Positions 16,940 to 26,653 are shown, numbered from the stretch's first letter. The stretch is DNA of 64,000 nt from Pseudomonas sp. GCEP-101 (GCF_025133575.1 NZ_CP104011.1:1550001-1614000); one strand, 5' to 3'. Notes: generated by a model not told the origin, from the letters alone. Numbers and translations are program-made.

Positions 16940-17791
16940 ATGGGACTGCTTAGTTTTCTCGGCATCGGCAACAGCGCCTCGAACTCGGCGCTGGGCAAGC
17001 TGAACTTCAATCTGAACCTGGCGACCCCGACCACCGGCGTCTCGGTTGGCACCGTCGTGAACACCGACGCCACCAAGGGCACGGCCCAGGTGGCGGTCGC
17101 GGTGAAGACCCAGGACGCCAGCGGCTCGGCGGTGGACGTCGGCGTGAACACGCAGGTCAACACCAGCCCATCGGGCGTTTCCGGCAAGGTCGACGTGGGC
17201 GTCAAGGTACTCAATGACCTGATCAAGGTCGTCGACGTGACCAACAACACCCTGTTCAACCTCGGCAAGGAATCGGGGGTTGTCCAGAACACCACGGATG
17301 TCGCCACCCAGAGCGGCGACACCACGACCCACACCCACGTCGATGCCGCTCTCGCCGCCACCCCGAACGGCGCCCTCGGCAAGGCGGATGTGGCCGTGAA
17401 GGTGCTGGACGGGCTGGCCACGGCGGTCAATCTCATCAATTCCTCGCAACTGGAAGCCGGCAAGGAAGGCGCCGCCGGCAAAACCGACCTCGGCCTGCTG
17501 GTTCAGCACGGGATCAAGAGCACGGCCGTGCTGGTCGACAGCTTCTTCAACACCGACTGCCAGTCCTTCACCGGCAAGTCCGATGTGAACGTGGCAACCC
17601 AGGGTTCGCAGGCGCTGACCGGCGTGAAGCTGGCCGATCTGCTGCAGGTCGGCCAGGCTGCCATCGAGTTCGCCGGCGACCATGCCGTGAGCGTGCAGGC
17701 CAAGGCGGCGGATGCGGCCGCCCAATCGCTGTTCCACTCGGCCAGCGATCTTCACGCGGCCCTGCCGCTGAACCACGACGTCATCGCCTAA
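16940..17791 (+). CDS. Unrecognised repeat protein lacking Arg, Trp and Tyr
   Basis: A 283-residue protein I do not recognise. It is rich in Val, Ala, Asp, Thr, Asn and Gly, has no Arg, Trp or Tyr at all, one Cys (207) and no Met beyond the start, which is striking in so GC-rich a genome. It is built of imperfect repeats: residues 73-111 and 138-176 align (about 17 of 39 identical; core GK-x-DV-x-VKVL-x-x-L), with degenerate copies at 177-208 and 209-240. Each looks like a beta strand plus an amphipathic helix. There is no signal peptide or membrane helix; the N-terminus MGLLSFLGIG is short and hydrophobic. AAGGAG lies 7 bases before ATG 16940; ATG 16934 is too close to it. Composition suggests an exported or surface protein, but this is inference. 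It has its own terminator. Confidence 0.75.
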   Translation: MGLLSFLGIGNSASNSALGKLNFNLNLATPTTGVSVGTVVNTDATKGTAQVAVAVKTQDASGSAVDVGVNTQVNTSPSGVSGKVDVGVKVLNDLIKVVDVTNNTLFNLGKESGVVQNTTDVATQSGDTTTHTHVDAALAATPNGALGKADVAVKVLDGLATAVNLINSSQLEAGKEGAAGKTDLGLLVQHGIKSTAVLVDSFFNTDCQSFTGKSDVNVATQGSQALTGVKLADLLQVGQAAIEFAGDHAVSVQAKAADAAAQSLFHSASDLHAALPLNHDVIA

Positions 17792-17801
17792 CCCCGCGCT
17801 G

Positions 17802-17840
17802 AACGCAAACGCCCGGCCATTTCTGCCGGGCGTTTGCGTT
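17802..17840. terminator. Bidirectional terminator between the repeat protein and pchP
   Basis: A perfect 16-bp stem (17802-17817 with 17825-17840) with a seven-base loop lies between convergent genes. It is exceptionally stable, though the flanking T-runs are short. Confidence 0.8.
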
Positions 17841-17855
17841 CCAGAGGACGCGCCG

Positions 17856-18908
17856 TTACTGGATGTCTTCCGGCGTGACGATCACCCAGTTCTTGTCGGC
17901 AGTGACCGGCTGGCCGAGCTTGGCCTGGGCATCGGCATTCTTCTTGATCATGCCGTTCAACTGGTCCATGTACTTGGCCTTGCGGTTGATCCACAGGTGC
18001 ACGCCGTTCTCGGCGGTGCCGTTGAACAGCATGTAGCCATCGCTGCTGGGCGTGTCGCCGCCCACCAGGATCGGTTTCTTCCACTGGTCGATGTAGGTGA
18101 GGATCGCCGCCTGCTTGCCGGCCATCCAGGTCGCCGGGGTCCACAGGTAGGGAGTGACCTCCAGGTCCTGGTTGGCCTTGGGATCGTATTTGCCTTCGGC
18201 GATCTGCTTGCGTGCGGTGGTCAGGGCGCCGCTCTGGCGATCCTTGAGCAGGGTAGTCACGCCGATGACGTTCTCGGGCTTCACGTTGTAGCCGTACTTG
18301 GGATCGCTGGCCACCATGCGCACCAGTTCCTCGTGGGCGGCGGTCATCACGTAGACCTCGATGCCGTTCTCCATCAGCTTGTTGTACAGCTCGGTCTGGC
18401 CGGTGAAGACCTTGGGCGGGTTGATCTCGATCGTCTTGACCACGTCGCCATCGTAGTAGGTGCTGGGCACCGGCTTGCCGTAGGCCATCAGCTCGTCGAC
18501 GTAGCCCTTGAGCTCCTTGAGGGTGAAGCCGGAGAACACCTGGGCAACCCAGGGATAGCAGACCAGGTCGTCCACTTCGCAGAGGCGATAGTAGTAGCTG
18601 TTGAGGCTTTCCTTGTGGCCGTTGACGTCCTTGAAGGGGATCAACTTGAGCGAGGGGTCGAGCTTCTCGCGGGTCAGCACGCCTTTCATTTCGAGGAAGG
18701 GCAGCAGCGATTCCTCGAGGTCGTAGCGGTAGCTGGTGTTGTCCATGTCGAAGACCGCGAAGGCGCCCTTGTTGGCGTTGGCGGCAATCAGGGCATCGAG
18801 CTGCTTGGCGGCCGGGGCGGGCCAGTGTTTCAGTTCGGTCGCGGCGAAAGAGGTGCTGGCGAGGCCGGCCAGGAACAGGCCGGCAAGCAAGGTGCGCATG
18901 GGCTTCAT
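17856..18908 (-). CDS. pchP: Periplasmic phosphorylcholine phosphatase
   Basis: A 350-residue exported HAD phosphatase. The signal peptide spans residues 1-23 (ASTSFA). Motif I is FDMDNTSY (Asp54, Asp56), motif II is VMTAAHEE and motif IV is [11 protein letters not shown]. These match PchP of P. aeruginosa, which releases choline from phosphorylcholine produced by phospholipase C. The known enzyme is induced by choline and betaine through GbdR. ATG 18908 has GGGGAA in front; an internal ATG at 18899 is also possible. A 14-bp palindrome sits 65 bases upstream. Confidence 0.93.
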   Translation of the reverse strand: MKPMRTLLAGLFLAGLASTSFAATELKHWPAPAAKQLDALIAANANKGAFAVFDMDNTSYRYDLEESLLPFLEMKGVLTREKLDPSLKLIPFKDVNGHKESLNSYYYRLCEVDDLVCYPWVAQVFSGFTLKELKGYVDELMAYGKPVPSTYYDGDVVKTIEINPPKVFTGQTELYNKLMENGIEVYVMTAAHEELVRMVASDPKYGYNVKPENVIGVTTLLKDRQSGALTTARKQIAEGKYDPKANQDLEVTPYLWTPATWMAGKQAAILTYIDQWKKPILVGGDTPSSDGYMLFNGTAENGVHLWINRKAKYMDQLNGMIKKNADAQAKLGQPVTADKNWVIVTPEDIQ

Positions 18909-18972
18909 GGAGTTTCCCCGAGTGGTGGTTGGCGAGCTTTATTGGAATCGGCGAGGCCGTCATCGGTCTTCG

Positions 18973-18986
18973 CTGGACTAGTCCAG
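18973..18986. promoter_or_regulatory. 14-bp perfect palindrome upstream of pchP
   Basis: CTGGACTAGTCCAG is a perfect palindrome in the 236-base spacer between pchP and the LysR gene. Its position 65-78 bases upstream of the pchP start suits a regulator site for pchP. The regulator is not identified; GbdR is the known activator of pchP, but I cannot confirm that this is its motif. Confidence 0.45.
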
Positions 18987-19144
18987 TCATGACCCTAGCA
19001 AAGCGCTGTTTCAGCTCTGCGACGGCAGCGACGTAAAGCGTCGCGACGGCGGCAGGACGTATCCATCCGCGTCATGGGGTTTTGCCAGCAGCGACGGCCG
19101 GGCAGTCCAGCGCACGGCGCGGGTGGCCGGGCGAGTCGCCGGAC

Positions 19145-20065
19145 TCAGTCGAGCAGCGCCACCGGTGGCAGCTGCATGGCCTGCACCTCGGCCTGCAGGA
19201 AGTCGCGCAAGCGGCGCAGCCGCTCCTGGTTGCGGCGGGCGCGGGGCCAGACCAGGTAGTAGCTTTCGCCGCTGGCCACCGCGCTGGGCCAGGGCAGCGC
19301 CAGGCGCCCCTGGTTGGCCTCTTCGGCGACCATCACCAGATCGCCGATGGAAACGCCGTAGCCGCGGACGGCGGCGACAATGCCCAGCTCCAGGGTGTCG
19401 AACACCTGCCCGCCCTTGAGCGACACCTTGTCCCCCAGCCCCATGCGCTGCAGCCAGCGCCGCCAATCGCGCCGGTCGGGTGTAGGGTGCAGCAGCTCGG
19501 CGCCGGCCAGGCGCTCGGCGTCCCACGGGCCGTCCGCCATCAGCTCCGGCGCACCGACGGGAATCAGCCATTCGGGAAACAGCAGCGTGGCCCCCCAGTC
19601 CGGCGGGAAGTGCCCGGCGCTGAGCAGTACCGCGCAATCGAAGGGCTCATGGACGAAGTCCACCCGGTCCACGTCCATCCAGGCGCTGGTCAGTTGCACC
19701 TCGCTGTCGCTGTGCTGCATGCGGAACTTGCTCAGCCGCGCCAGCAGCCAACGCATGGTCAGGGTCGAGGGGGCCTTCAGGCGCAGCACGCCCTCCTCGG
19801 CGCGCAGGCTGGCGCAGGCGCGCTCCAGCGCATCGAAGCCATCGCGCACGCCGGGCAGCAGCATCCGCGCCGTTTCGGTCAGTTCCAGTTGGCGGCCGCG
19901 GCGCTGGAACAGGCGGCAGGCGAAGTGTTCCTCCAGGGTCTTGATGTGCCGGCTCACCGCGCTCTGGGTGATCGCCAATTCCTCGGCGGCACGGGTGAAC
20001 GACGCATGCCGCGCCGCCGCCTCGAAGGCGCGCAGGGCATACAGCGGCGGCAACTGGCGATTCAT
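19145..20065 (-). CDS. LysR-family transcriptional regulator
   Basis: A 306-residue LysR protein of the GcvA-like type. The winged HTH covers residues 4-62 (LYALRAFEAAARHASFTRAAEEL, ITQSAVSRHIKTLEEHF), and the effector domain about residues 90-295. ATG 20065 gives the standard start; the much longer open frame upstream is antisense to the MATE gene. It is divergent from the MATE transporter, and a 7-3-7 dyad at 20089-20105 lies directly before its start, the expected operator placement. The same order (pchP, LysR, MATE, GGDEF-EAL, rep) occurs in P. aeruginosa. Confidence 0.92.
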   Translation of the reverse strand: MNRQLPPLYALRAFEAAARHASFTRAAEELAITQSAVSRHIKTLEEHFACRLFQRRGRQLELTETARMLLPGVRDGFDALERACASLRAEEGVLRLKAPSTLTMRWLLARLSKFRMQHSDSEVQLTSAWMDVDRVDFVHEPFDCAVLLSAGHFPPDWGATLLFPEWLIPVGAPELMADGPWDAERLAGAELLHPTPDRRDWRRWLQRMGLGDKVSLKGGQVFDTLELGIVAAVRGYGVSIGDLVMVAEEANQGRLALPWPSAVASGESYYLVWPRARRNQERLRRLRDFLQAEVQAMQLPPVALLD

Positions 20066-20088
20066 GGCGGGCCTCCAACGACGCAAAG

Positions 20089-20105
20089 CATGAGTATGAC
20101 TCATG
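20089..20105. promoter_or_regulatory. LysR-type dyad in the LysR/MATE divergent spacer
   Basis: CATGAGTATGACTCATG is a perfect 7-3-7 inverted repeat 24 bases before the LysR start. Related half-sites (ATGAGCGACTC near 20154, TGAGCCTGACTCATG overlapping the MATE start at 20206) recur on the MATE side. This fits a LysR site with autorepression and divergent control. Confidence 0.6.
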
Positions 20106-20203
20106 AATGGCATCGCATTTTTCCTTTTGTGCCCGCCTCCACGGCCGCCTGAGAATGAGCGACTCCCATCGATGCGGCGCCTGCCGCTTGCTGAGCCTGA
20201 CTC

Positions 20204-21598
20204 ATGAAACGCCCGTACCGTGACGAACTTGCCGCCATCCTCCGCCTCGCCGGCCCTCTGATCGCCGCGCAGCTGGCCTACGTGGCCATGGTGTTCACCG
20301 ACACCGTGATGATGGGCAAGCTCGGCCGCGAGGCGCTGGCCAGCGGCGGCCTGGGCGCATCGACCTACGCACTGGTGTCGACCTTCTGCGTCGGCGTGGT
20401 GGCGGCCACCGGCAACCTGGTGGCGATCCGGCATGGGGCGAAGGACGCTCGCGGCGTGGTGCAGGCAACCCAGGCCGGCCTGTGGATCGGCGGCGCGCTG
20501 GCGCTGCTGGCGGGCCTGCTGCTGTGGAACCTCGGGCCGATCCTCATCGCCTTCGGCCAGGCGCCGCAGACGGTGGCCGGCACCATGAGTTTTCTGCACA
20601 GCATCGTCTTCGCCCTGCCCGGCTACATGGCCTTCATGGTGCTGCGCGGCTTCACCAGCGCCATCGAGCGTCCCGGCCCGGTCATGGCCATCAGCCTGAT
20701 CGGCGCGCTGGCCAACCTGGCCCTCAACTATGCCTTCATCGAGGGCCTGTTCGGCCTGCCGAGGCTGGGGCTGGCGGGCATCGGCATGGTCACCGCGGTG
20801 GTGATGAACGCGCTGCCGGTGATCTTCGCCCTGTACCTGCGCTGGCACCGGGCCTATGCGCCCTACCCGCTGCTGGCCGGGCTGTCGACGCCGGATCTCA
20901 AGGTGGTCGGCGAATCCCTGCGCCTGGGCATTTCCATCGGCGGCACCTATGCGGTGGAGTCGGGCATGTTCACCGTGGCGACGCTGTGCATGGGGGTGAT
21001 CGGCAGTACCGCGCTGGCGGCGCACCAGATCGCCATCCAGTCGGTGTACGTGGCCTTCATGGTGCCCATGGGGATTTCCTACGCGGTCACCTTCCGCATC
21101 GGCCAGCACTACGGCGCCGGCCGGCTGGTCGAGGCGCGTCGCGCCGGGCGACTGGGCATCGGCGTCGGCGCCAGTGGCATGTTCGCCTTCGCAGCACTGT
21201 TCTGGCTGGCGCCGGAGCTGGTCATCGGCCTGTTCATCGACCACCGGGACCCGGCCAACCGCGAGGTGGTGCAGCTGGCCGTGAGCCTGCTGGCCATCGC
21301 CGCGTGGTTCGAGCTGTTCGACGGCACCCAGTGCATCGCCATGGGCGCGATCCGGGGCCTGAAGGACGCGCGCACCACCTTCTTCGTCGGGCTGGCCGGC
21401 TACTGGCTGGTGGGCGTGCCCATGGCACTGCTGCTGACCTTCCCACTGGGCTGGGGCCCGAGTGGCGTGTGGTGGGGGTTGGCGTCCGGGCTGGCCTGCG
21501 CGGCCATCGGCCTGACCCTGGCCTTCGAGGCGAAGACCTCGCGCCTGCTGCGCCCGCACATGGCCGGCGCGGTGCGGGCCGTGCCAGCTTGCCGCTAG
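20204..21598 (+). CDS. MATE-family multidrug efflux transporter
   Basis: A 464-residue MATE (NorM/DinF-type) antiporter with twelve predicted transmembrane segments in two homologous bundles. It has MATE signatures such as VFTDTVMMGKLG (residues 26-37), GFTSAIERPGP and GIGMVTAVVMNA in the first half and GAGRLVEARRAGR in the second. It exports cationic drugs or metabolites in exchange for Na+ or H+; the substrate is not determinable here. It is controlled presumably by the divergent LysR. Its stop overlaps the stop of the GGDEF-EAL gene. Confidence 0.92.
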   Translation: MKRPYRDELAAILRLAGPLIAAQLAYVAMVFTDTVMMGKLGREALASGGLGASTYALVSTFCVGVVAATGNLVAIRHGAKDARGVVQATQAGLWIGGALALLAGLLLWNLGPILIAFGQAPQTVAGTMSFLHSIVFALPGYMAFMVLRGFTSAIERPGPVMAISLIGALANLALNYAFIEGLFGLPRLGLAGIGMVTAVVMNALPVIFALYLRWHRAYAPYPLLAGLSTPDLKVVGESLRLGISIGGTYAVESGMFTVATLCMGVIGSTALAAHQIAIQSVYVAFMVPMGISYAVTFRIGQHYGAGRLVEARRAGRLGIGVGASGMFAFAALFWLAPELVIGLFIDHRDPANREVVQLAVSLLAIAAWFELFDGTQCIAMGAIRGLKDARTTFFVGLAGYWLVGVPMALLLTFPLGWGPSGVWWGLASGLACAAIGLTLAFEAKTSRLLRPHMAGAVRAVPACR

Positions 21599-23271
21599 CT
21601 GACCGAGTCCTGCAGGCGCAACGCGCGGTTGGCGCCGAACACCAGGAAGCGCGCCAATTCCGCCAACGGCAGCGGGCGGCTGATCCAGTAGCCCTGCACC
21701 TGGTCGCAGCCGAACTGGCGCAGTTCGTCCTGCTGGGCGGCGGTTTCCACGCCCTCGGCGACCACTTCCAGGTTGAGGTTGTGCGCCAGGTTGATCATGG
21801 CCCGCACCAGTTGCAGGTTTTCCGGGCGCTCGTGCATGCCACCGACGAAGCTCTTGTCGATCTTCAGCAGGGTGATCGGCAGGCTGTTCAGGTGCACGAA
21901 GGACGAGAAGCCGGTGCCGAAGTCGTCCAGCGAGAAGCGCACGCCCAGGCGGCCGAGCGCCTGCATGGTCTGCAGGACCTGGTCGCTGCGGCGCATCACG
22001 GCAGTTTCGGTGAGTTCGAATTCCAGCCACTGGGCGTCGACACCGCGCTCGCGGATCAGGCGCTCCAGGGTCGGCAGCAGCTGGCTGTCCTGGAACTGGC
22101 GGAACGACAGGTTCACCGCCATGTGCAGCGGTGGCAGGCCGCGCCCGCGCAGCCACTGCATGTCGCGCAGGGCGCGGGAGATGACCCAGTAGCCCAGCGG
22201 CACGATCAGCCCGCTTTCCTCGGCCAGCGGCACGAAGTCGCCCGGCGTCAGCAGGCCGCGCTCAGGGTGGCGCCAGCGCACCAGCGCTTCGAGGCCGACG
22301 ATCTGCCCGCTGTGCAGGTCCAGCCGCGGCTGGTAGTGCAGCTCCAGTTCGTCGCGGCGCAGCGCCCGGCGCAGCTCGCTTTCCAGGTCGGCTAGGCTGC
22401 GTGCGCCACGGTTGATGCGCTCGTCGAAGACGTGGAAGGTGCAGCCCTGGCGCGACTTGGCCTGCTGCATGGCGATGTGCGCGTGCCACAGCAACGGGTC
22501 GGCGGCTTCGCCGGCGCGGGCGTGGGCCATGCCCAGGCTGCAGCCGAGCAACAGGCTTTCGCCCTCCACCCAGTAGGGTTCGCCCAGGGATTCGACGATC
22601 AGCTCGGCGATCTTTTCCACCCGCGCCGGGTCGCGGCGGGTGTCCAGCAGCAGGGCGAATTCGTCGCTGCCCAGGCGGGCGATGTCGTCGCCACTGTCCA
22701 GGTGCGCCTTCAGCCGCGCCACCACCTGCAGGATCAGGCGGTCGCCGGCCTGGTGGCCGAGGGCATCGTTGACGTGGCGGAAGTTGTCCAGGTCCAGGTG
22801 GCCCAGCGCCAGGCCGCGCCCTTCGCTCTCGCTCAGGCGGGCGGCGAGCAGGGTCTGGAAGCCCTGGCGGTTGGCGATGCCGGTCAGCGGGTCCTGCTCG
22901 GCCAGGCTCTGCAGGGTGTTCTGCAGCGACGTGCGCTCGCGCACGTAGCGCAGGGTGCGGCGCAGGACTTCGACGCTGAGGGATTCGGCCACCAGATAAT
23001 CGGCCACGCCCACCGGCTCTTGCGCGGGCTCGCGCTCCAGCAGCAGGACCTGCGGCAGATGGCACTGGTGGGCGGACGGCAGCTTGCCGGGCGTGGCGAG
23101 CACCAGGCCGACCTGGTCCTCGTCGAACAGGGCGCTGGCGGCCTGCCAGGACGGGGCCGTGATCAGCGAATAGCCCTGTCCCAACGCGGCCAGATGCCCG
23201 CGCAGTAGCTGGGCCCACTGCGGCGCTTCCGCCAGCAGGAGCAGGCGCGTTGGTTCAACCGACGCTGCCAA
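21595..23271 (-). CDS. proE: Cyclic-di-GMP phosphodiesterase with degenerate GGDEF (ProE-like)
   Basis: A 558-residue protein: an N-terminal receiver-like region (about 1-125), then a GGDEF domain whose signature reads RLGSDEFALL (Gly to Ser), then an EAL domain with intact catalytic motifs (GLEALVRWRHP, NLSFRQFQ, FELTET, DDFGTG, KIDKSFV, AEGVET, QGYWISRPLP). It therefore likely hydrolyses c-di-GMP, with the GGDEF domain inactive or regulatory. The size and position match P. aeruginosa PA5295 (ProE), an active phosphodiesterase affecting exopolysaccharide. TTG 23271, after a G-rich site, gives that length; an ATG frame reaches 23376 but adds unrelated residues. Confidence 0.88.
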   Translation of the reverse strand: MAASVEPTRLLLLAEAPQWAQLLRGHLAALGQGYSLITAPSWQAASALFDEDQVGLVLATPGKLPSAHQCHLPQVLLLEREPAQEPVGVADYLVAESLSVEVLRRTLRYVRERTSLQNTLQSLAEQDPLTGIANRQGFQTLLAARLSESEGRGLALGHLDLDNFRHVNDALGHQAGDRLILQVVARLKAHLDSGDDIARLGSDEFALLLDTRRDPARVEKIAELIVESLGEPYWVEGESLLLGCSLGMAHARAGEAADPLLWHAHIAMQQAKSRQGCTFHVFDERINRGARSLADLESELRRALRRDELELHYQPRLDLHSGQIVGLEALVRWRHPERGLLTPGDFVPLAEESGLIVPLGYWVISRALRDMQWLRGRGLPPLHMAVNLSFRQFQDSQLLPTLERLIRERGVDAQWLEFELTETAVMRRSDQVLQTMQALGRLGVRFSLDDFGTGFSSFVHLNSLPITLLKIDKSFVGGMHERPENLQLVRAMINLAHNLNLEVVAEGVETAAQQDELRQFGCDQVQGYWISRPLPLAELARFLVFGANRALRLQDSVS

Positions 23272-23390
23272 GCGACCCCCATGTATCTCGAGAAAGGGGA
23301 GAAACTCCAGGCACCGTCCCTGCGCCCATTTCCCCCGGTTTTGAAGCGACGCCATCCGGACTTCCCACGGATGCAAACGAAACTTCAGAG

Positions 23391-23406
23391 AAACTCTTAA
23401 GAGTTT
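23391..23406. promoter_or_regulatory. 16-bp palindrome in the proE-rep spacer
   Basis: AAACTCTTAAGAGTTT is a perfect palindrome in a 294-base spacer that is unusually AT-rich from 23380 to 23480. It lies 120 bases upstream of proE and 160 upstream of rep. It could be a dimeric repressor site; the regulator is unknown. No T-run follows it, so a terminator is less likely. Confidence 0.45.
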
Positions 23407-23565
23407 TCTTCAAGTATTGCTGTCACAAGCCTAATACATGTACAGATTTATCCAAAACACATAAGTACGATCGTGTCACAGATCGCCGCTATTCCGAGCG
23501 GCACCCCGACGCCTGGCGCGGCCTGCTAGAATACGCGCCCGCTTCGCTACAGACCCCCGCCTTTC

Positions 23566-25575
23566 ATGTCCCGACTCAATCCCCGGCAGCAAGAGGCCGT
23601 GAACTACGTCGGCGGCCCGCTCCTGGTGCTGGCCGGCGCCGGCTCCGGCAAGACCAGCGTGATCACCCGCAAGATCGCCTACCTGGTGCAGCAGTGCGGC
23701 ATCCGCGCCCAGTACATCGTCGCCGTGACCTTCACCAACAAGGCCGCCCGCGAGATGAAGGAGCGCGTCAGCACCCTGCTGCGCCCCGGCGAAGGCAAGG
23801 GCTTGACCGTCTCGACCTTCCACAACCTGGGCCTGAACATCATCCGCAAGGAACATGCGGCCCTGGGCTACAAGCCCGGCTTCTCGATCTTCGACGAGAG
23901 CGATGTGAAGGCGCTGATGACCGACATCATGCAGAAGGAATATTCCGGCGATGACGGTCTGGACGAGATCAAGAACCTGATCGGCGGCTGGAAGAACGAT
24001 CTGATCCTTCCGGAAGAGGCGCTGGAAAAGGCGCGCAATCCCAAGGAACAGACTGCCGCAATGGTCTACCTGCACTACCAGCGCACGCTCAAGGCGTACA
24101 ACGCGGTGGACTTCGACGACCTCATCCTGCAACCGGTGAAGCTGTTCCAGGAGCACCCGGAAATCCTCGACAAGTGGCGCAACCGCGTGCGCTACATGCT
24201 GGTGGACGAGTACCAGGACACCAACGCCAGCCAGTACCTGCTGGTGAAGATGCTGGTGCAGCAACGCGCGCACTTCACCGTAGTGGGCGACGACGACCAG
24301 TCGATCTACGCCTGGCGTGGCGCGCGTCCGGAAAACCTGATGCAGCTCAAGGAAGACTTCCCGTCGCTGAAGGTGGTGATGCTGGAGCAGAACTACCGCT
24401 CCACCAGCCGCATCCTCAAGTGCGCCAACATCCTCATCGCCAACAATCCCCACGTGTTCGAGAAACAGCTGTGGAGCGAAATGGGCGAAGGCGACCCGAT
24501 CCGCGTGATTCGTTGCCGCAACGAGGAGGCCGAGGCCGAGCGGGTGGCCATGGAGATTCTCACCATCCACCTGAAGACGCAGCGGCCCTACAGCGAATTC
24601 GCCATCCTCTACCGGGGCAACTATCAGGCGAAGCTGATCGAGCTGAAACTGCAGCACCACCAGATTCCCTATCACCTGTCAGGAGGCACCAGCTTCTTCG
24701 GACGCCAGGAGGTGAAGGACCTGATGTCCTATTTCCGCCTCCTCGTGAACCCGGACGATGACAACGCCTTCCTCCGCGTGATCAACGTGCCGCGCCGCGA
24801 GATCGGTTCCACCACCCTGGAAAAGCTCGGCAACTACGCCACCGAGCGCGGCTGCTCGATGTTCAACGCCATCGAGGAAATGGGCCTGTCCGAACGGCTG
24901 GACGCCCGCTACGTCGAGCGCCTGCAGCGCTTCAAGCGCTTCATCGACAAGGTCCGCGAGCAGTGCGCCGGCAGCGATCCGATCGGTGCGCTGCGCAGCA
25001 TGGTGATGGACATCGACTACGAGAACTGGCTGCGGCAGAACGCGTCCAGTGACAAGGTCGCCGATTTCCGCATGGGCAACGTCTGGTTCCTCATCGACGC
25101 GCTGAAGAACACCCTGGAGCGGGACGAAGAAGGCGACATGACCATCGAGCAGGCCATCGCCAAACTGGTGCTGCGCGACATGCTCGAGCGCCAGCAGGAA
25201 GAGGAAGAAGGCGCCGACGGCGTGCAGATGATGACCCTGCACGCCTCCAAGGGCCTGGAATTCCCCTACGTGTTCATTCTCGGCGTGGAGGAGGAAATCC
25301 TCCCGCACCGCTCCAGCATCGAGGCCGATACCATTGAGGAAGAGCGGCGCCTGGCCTATGTGGGCATCACCCGGGCGAAGAAGAACCTGGCCATGACCTT
25401 CGCCGCCAAGCGCAAGCAGTACGGCGAGATCATCGACTGCTCGCCCAGCCGCTTCCTCGACGAGCTGCCGCCGGAAGACCTGGTCTGGGAAGGCCAGGAA
25501 GATGCACCGCAGGAGGTCAAGGTGGCCAAGGGCAACTCGGCGCTGGCGGATATCCGGGCGCTGCTCAAGCGCTGA
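23566..25575 (+). CDS. rep: ATP-dependent DNA helicase Rep
   Basis: A 669-residue superfamily 1A 3'-5' helicase. Walker A is AGAGSGKTSVI (residues 22-32), motif Ia FTNKAAREM, motif II VDEYQDTN (about 211), motif III GDDDQSIYAWRGA, motif IV QNYRSTSRIL, motif V MTLHASKGLEFPYVF and motif VI RLAYVGITRAKKNL. Rep works at the replication fork to remove nucleoprotein roadblocks. The protein begins MSRLNPRQQEAVNYV, the standard N-terminus. It is transcribed alone; downstream 25594-25723 is repeat sequence. Confidence 0.97.
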   Translation: MSRLNPRQQEAVNYVGGPLLVLAGAGSGKTSVITRKIAYLVQQCGIRAQYIVAVTFTNKAAREMKERVSTLLRPGEGKGLTVSTFHNLGLNIIRKEHAALGYKPGFSIFDESDVKALMTDIMQKEYSGDDGLDEIKNLIGGWKNDLILPEEALEKARNPKEQTAAMVYLHYQRTLKAYNAVDFDDLILQPVKLFQEHPEILDKWRNRVRYMLVDEYQDTNASQYLLVKMLVQQRAHFTVVGDDDQSIYAWRGARPENLMQLKEDFPSLKVVMLEQNYRSTSRILKCANILIANNPHVFEKQLWSEMGEGDPIRVIRCRNEEAEAERVAMEILTIHLKTQRPYSEFAILYRGNYQAKLIELKLQHHQIPYHLSGGTSFFGRQEVKDLMSYFRLLVNPDDDNAFLRVINVPRREIGSTTLEKLGNYATERGCSMFNAIEEMGLSERLDARYVERLQRFKRFIDKVREQCAGSDPIGALRSMVMDIDYENWLRQNASSDKVADFRMGNVWFLIDALKNTLERDEEGDMTIEQAIAKLVLRDMLERQQEEEEGADGVQMMTLHASKGLEFPYVFILGVEEEILPHRSSIEADTIEEERRLAYVGITRAKKNLAMTFAAKRKQYGEIIDCSPSRFLDELPPEDLVWEGQEDAPQEVKVAKGNSALADIRALLKR

Positions 25576-25593
25576 GCCTGGTTTTTTATTGCA

Positions 25594-26437
<844 letters not shown>

Positions 26438-26451
26438 TCCGGCGCTCCACG

Positions 26452-26485
26452 AAAAAGGCGGGCCCCTGGCGGGGTCCGCCTTTTT
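26452..26485 (+). terminator. Terminator of xpt
   Basis: A 15-bp stem (26452-26466 with 26471-26485, one G-U) with a four-base loop ends in a run of six T's, just past the xpt stop. Confidence 0.88.
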
Positions 26486-26503
26486 TCATTCGCCTGCCGG
26501 CGG

Positions 26504-26653
26504 TTCGCGGGCATGGCCCGCTCCTACAGTGATACTCCAGCGTTCGGGCCTGTCTCACGCTAATCCTCTGGACGGTCCGGTGCAGGATGAAACTTCAGCG
26601 TCAGTCGGCACAATCTGCTCCCTCTCCCTCCGGGAGAGGGCTGGGGTGAGGGG
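26504..26653. repeat. Single REP and CTCCCTCTCCC module
   Basis: 26504-26527 is a lone REP (TTCGCGGGCATGGCCCGCTC core). 26615-26653 is the module CTCCCTCTCCCTCCGGGAGA followed by GGGCTGGGGTGAGGGG, a hairpin-forming element common in many Pseudomonas genomes. A variant is at 6217-6268. Confidence 0.65.

Noticed and set aside
20066..22156. Very long N-terminal extension (1003 codons) of the LysR frame
   Set aside because: The added sequence is antisense to the MATE transporter and the C-terminal EAL gene; a normal LysR start with the conserved N-terminus lies at 20065.
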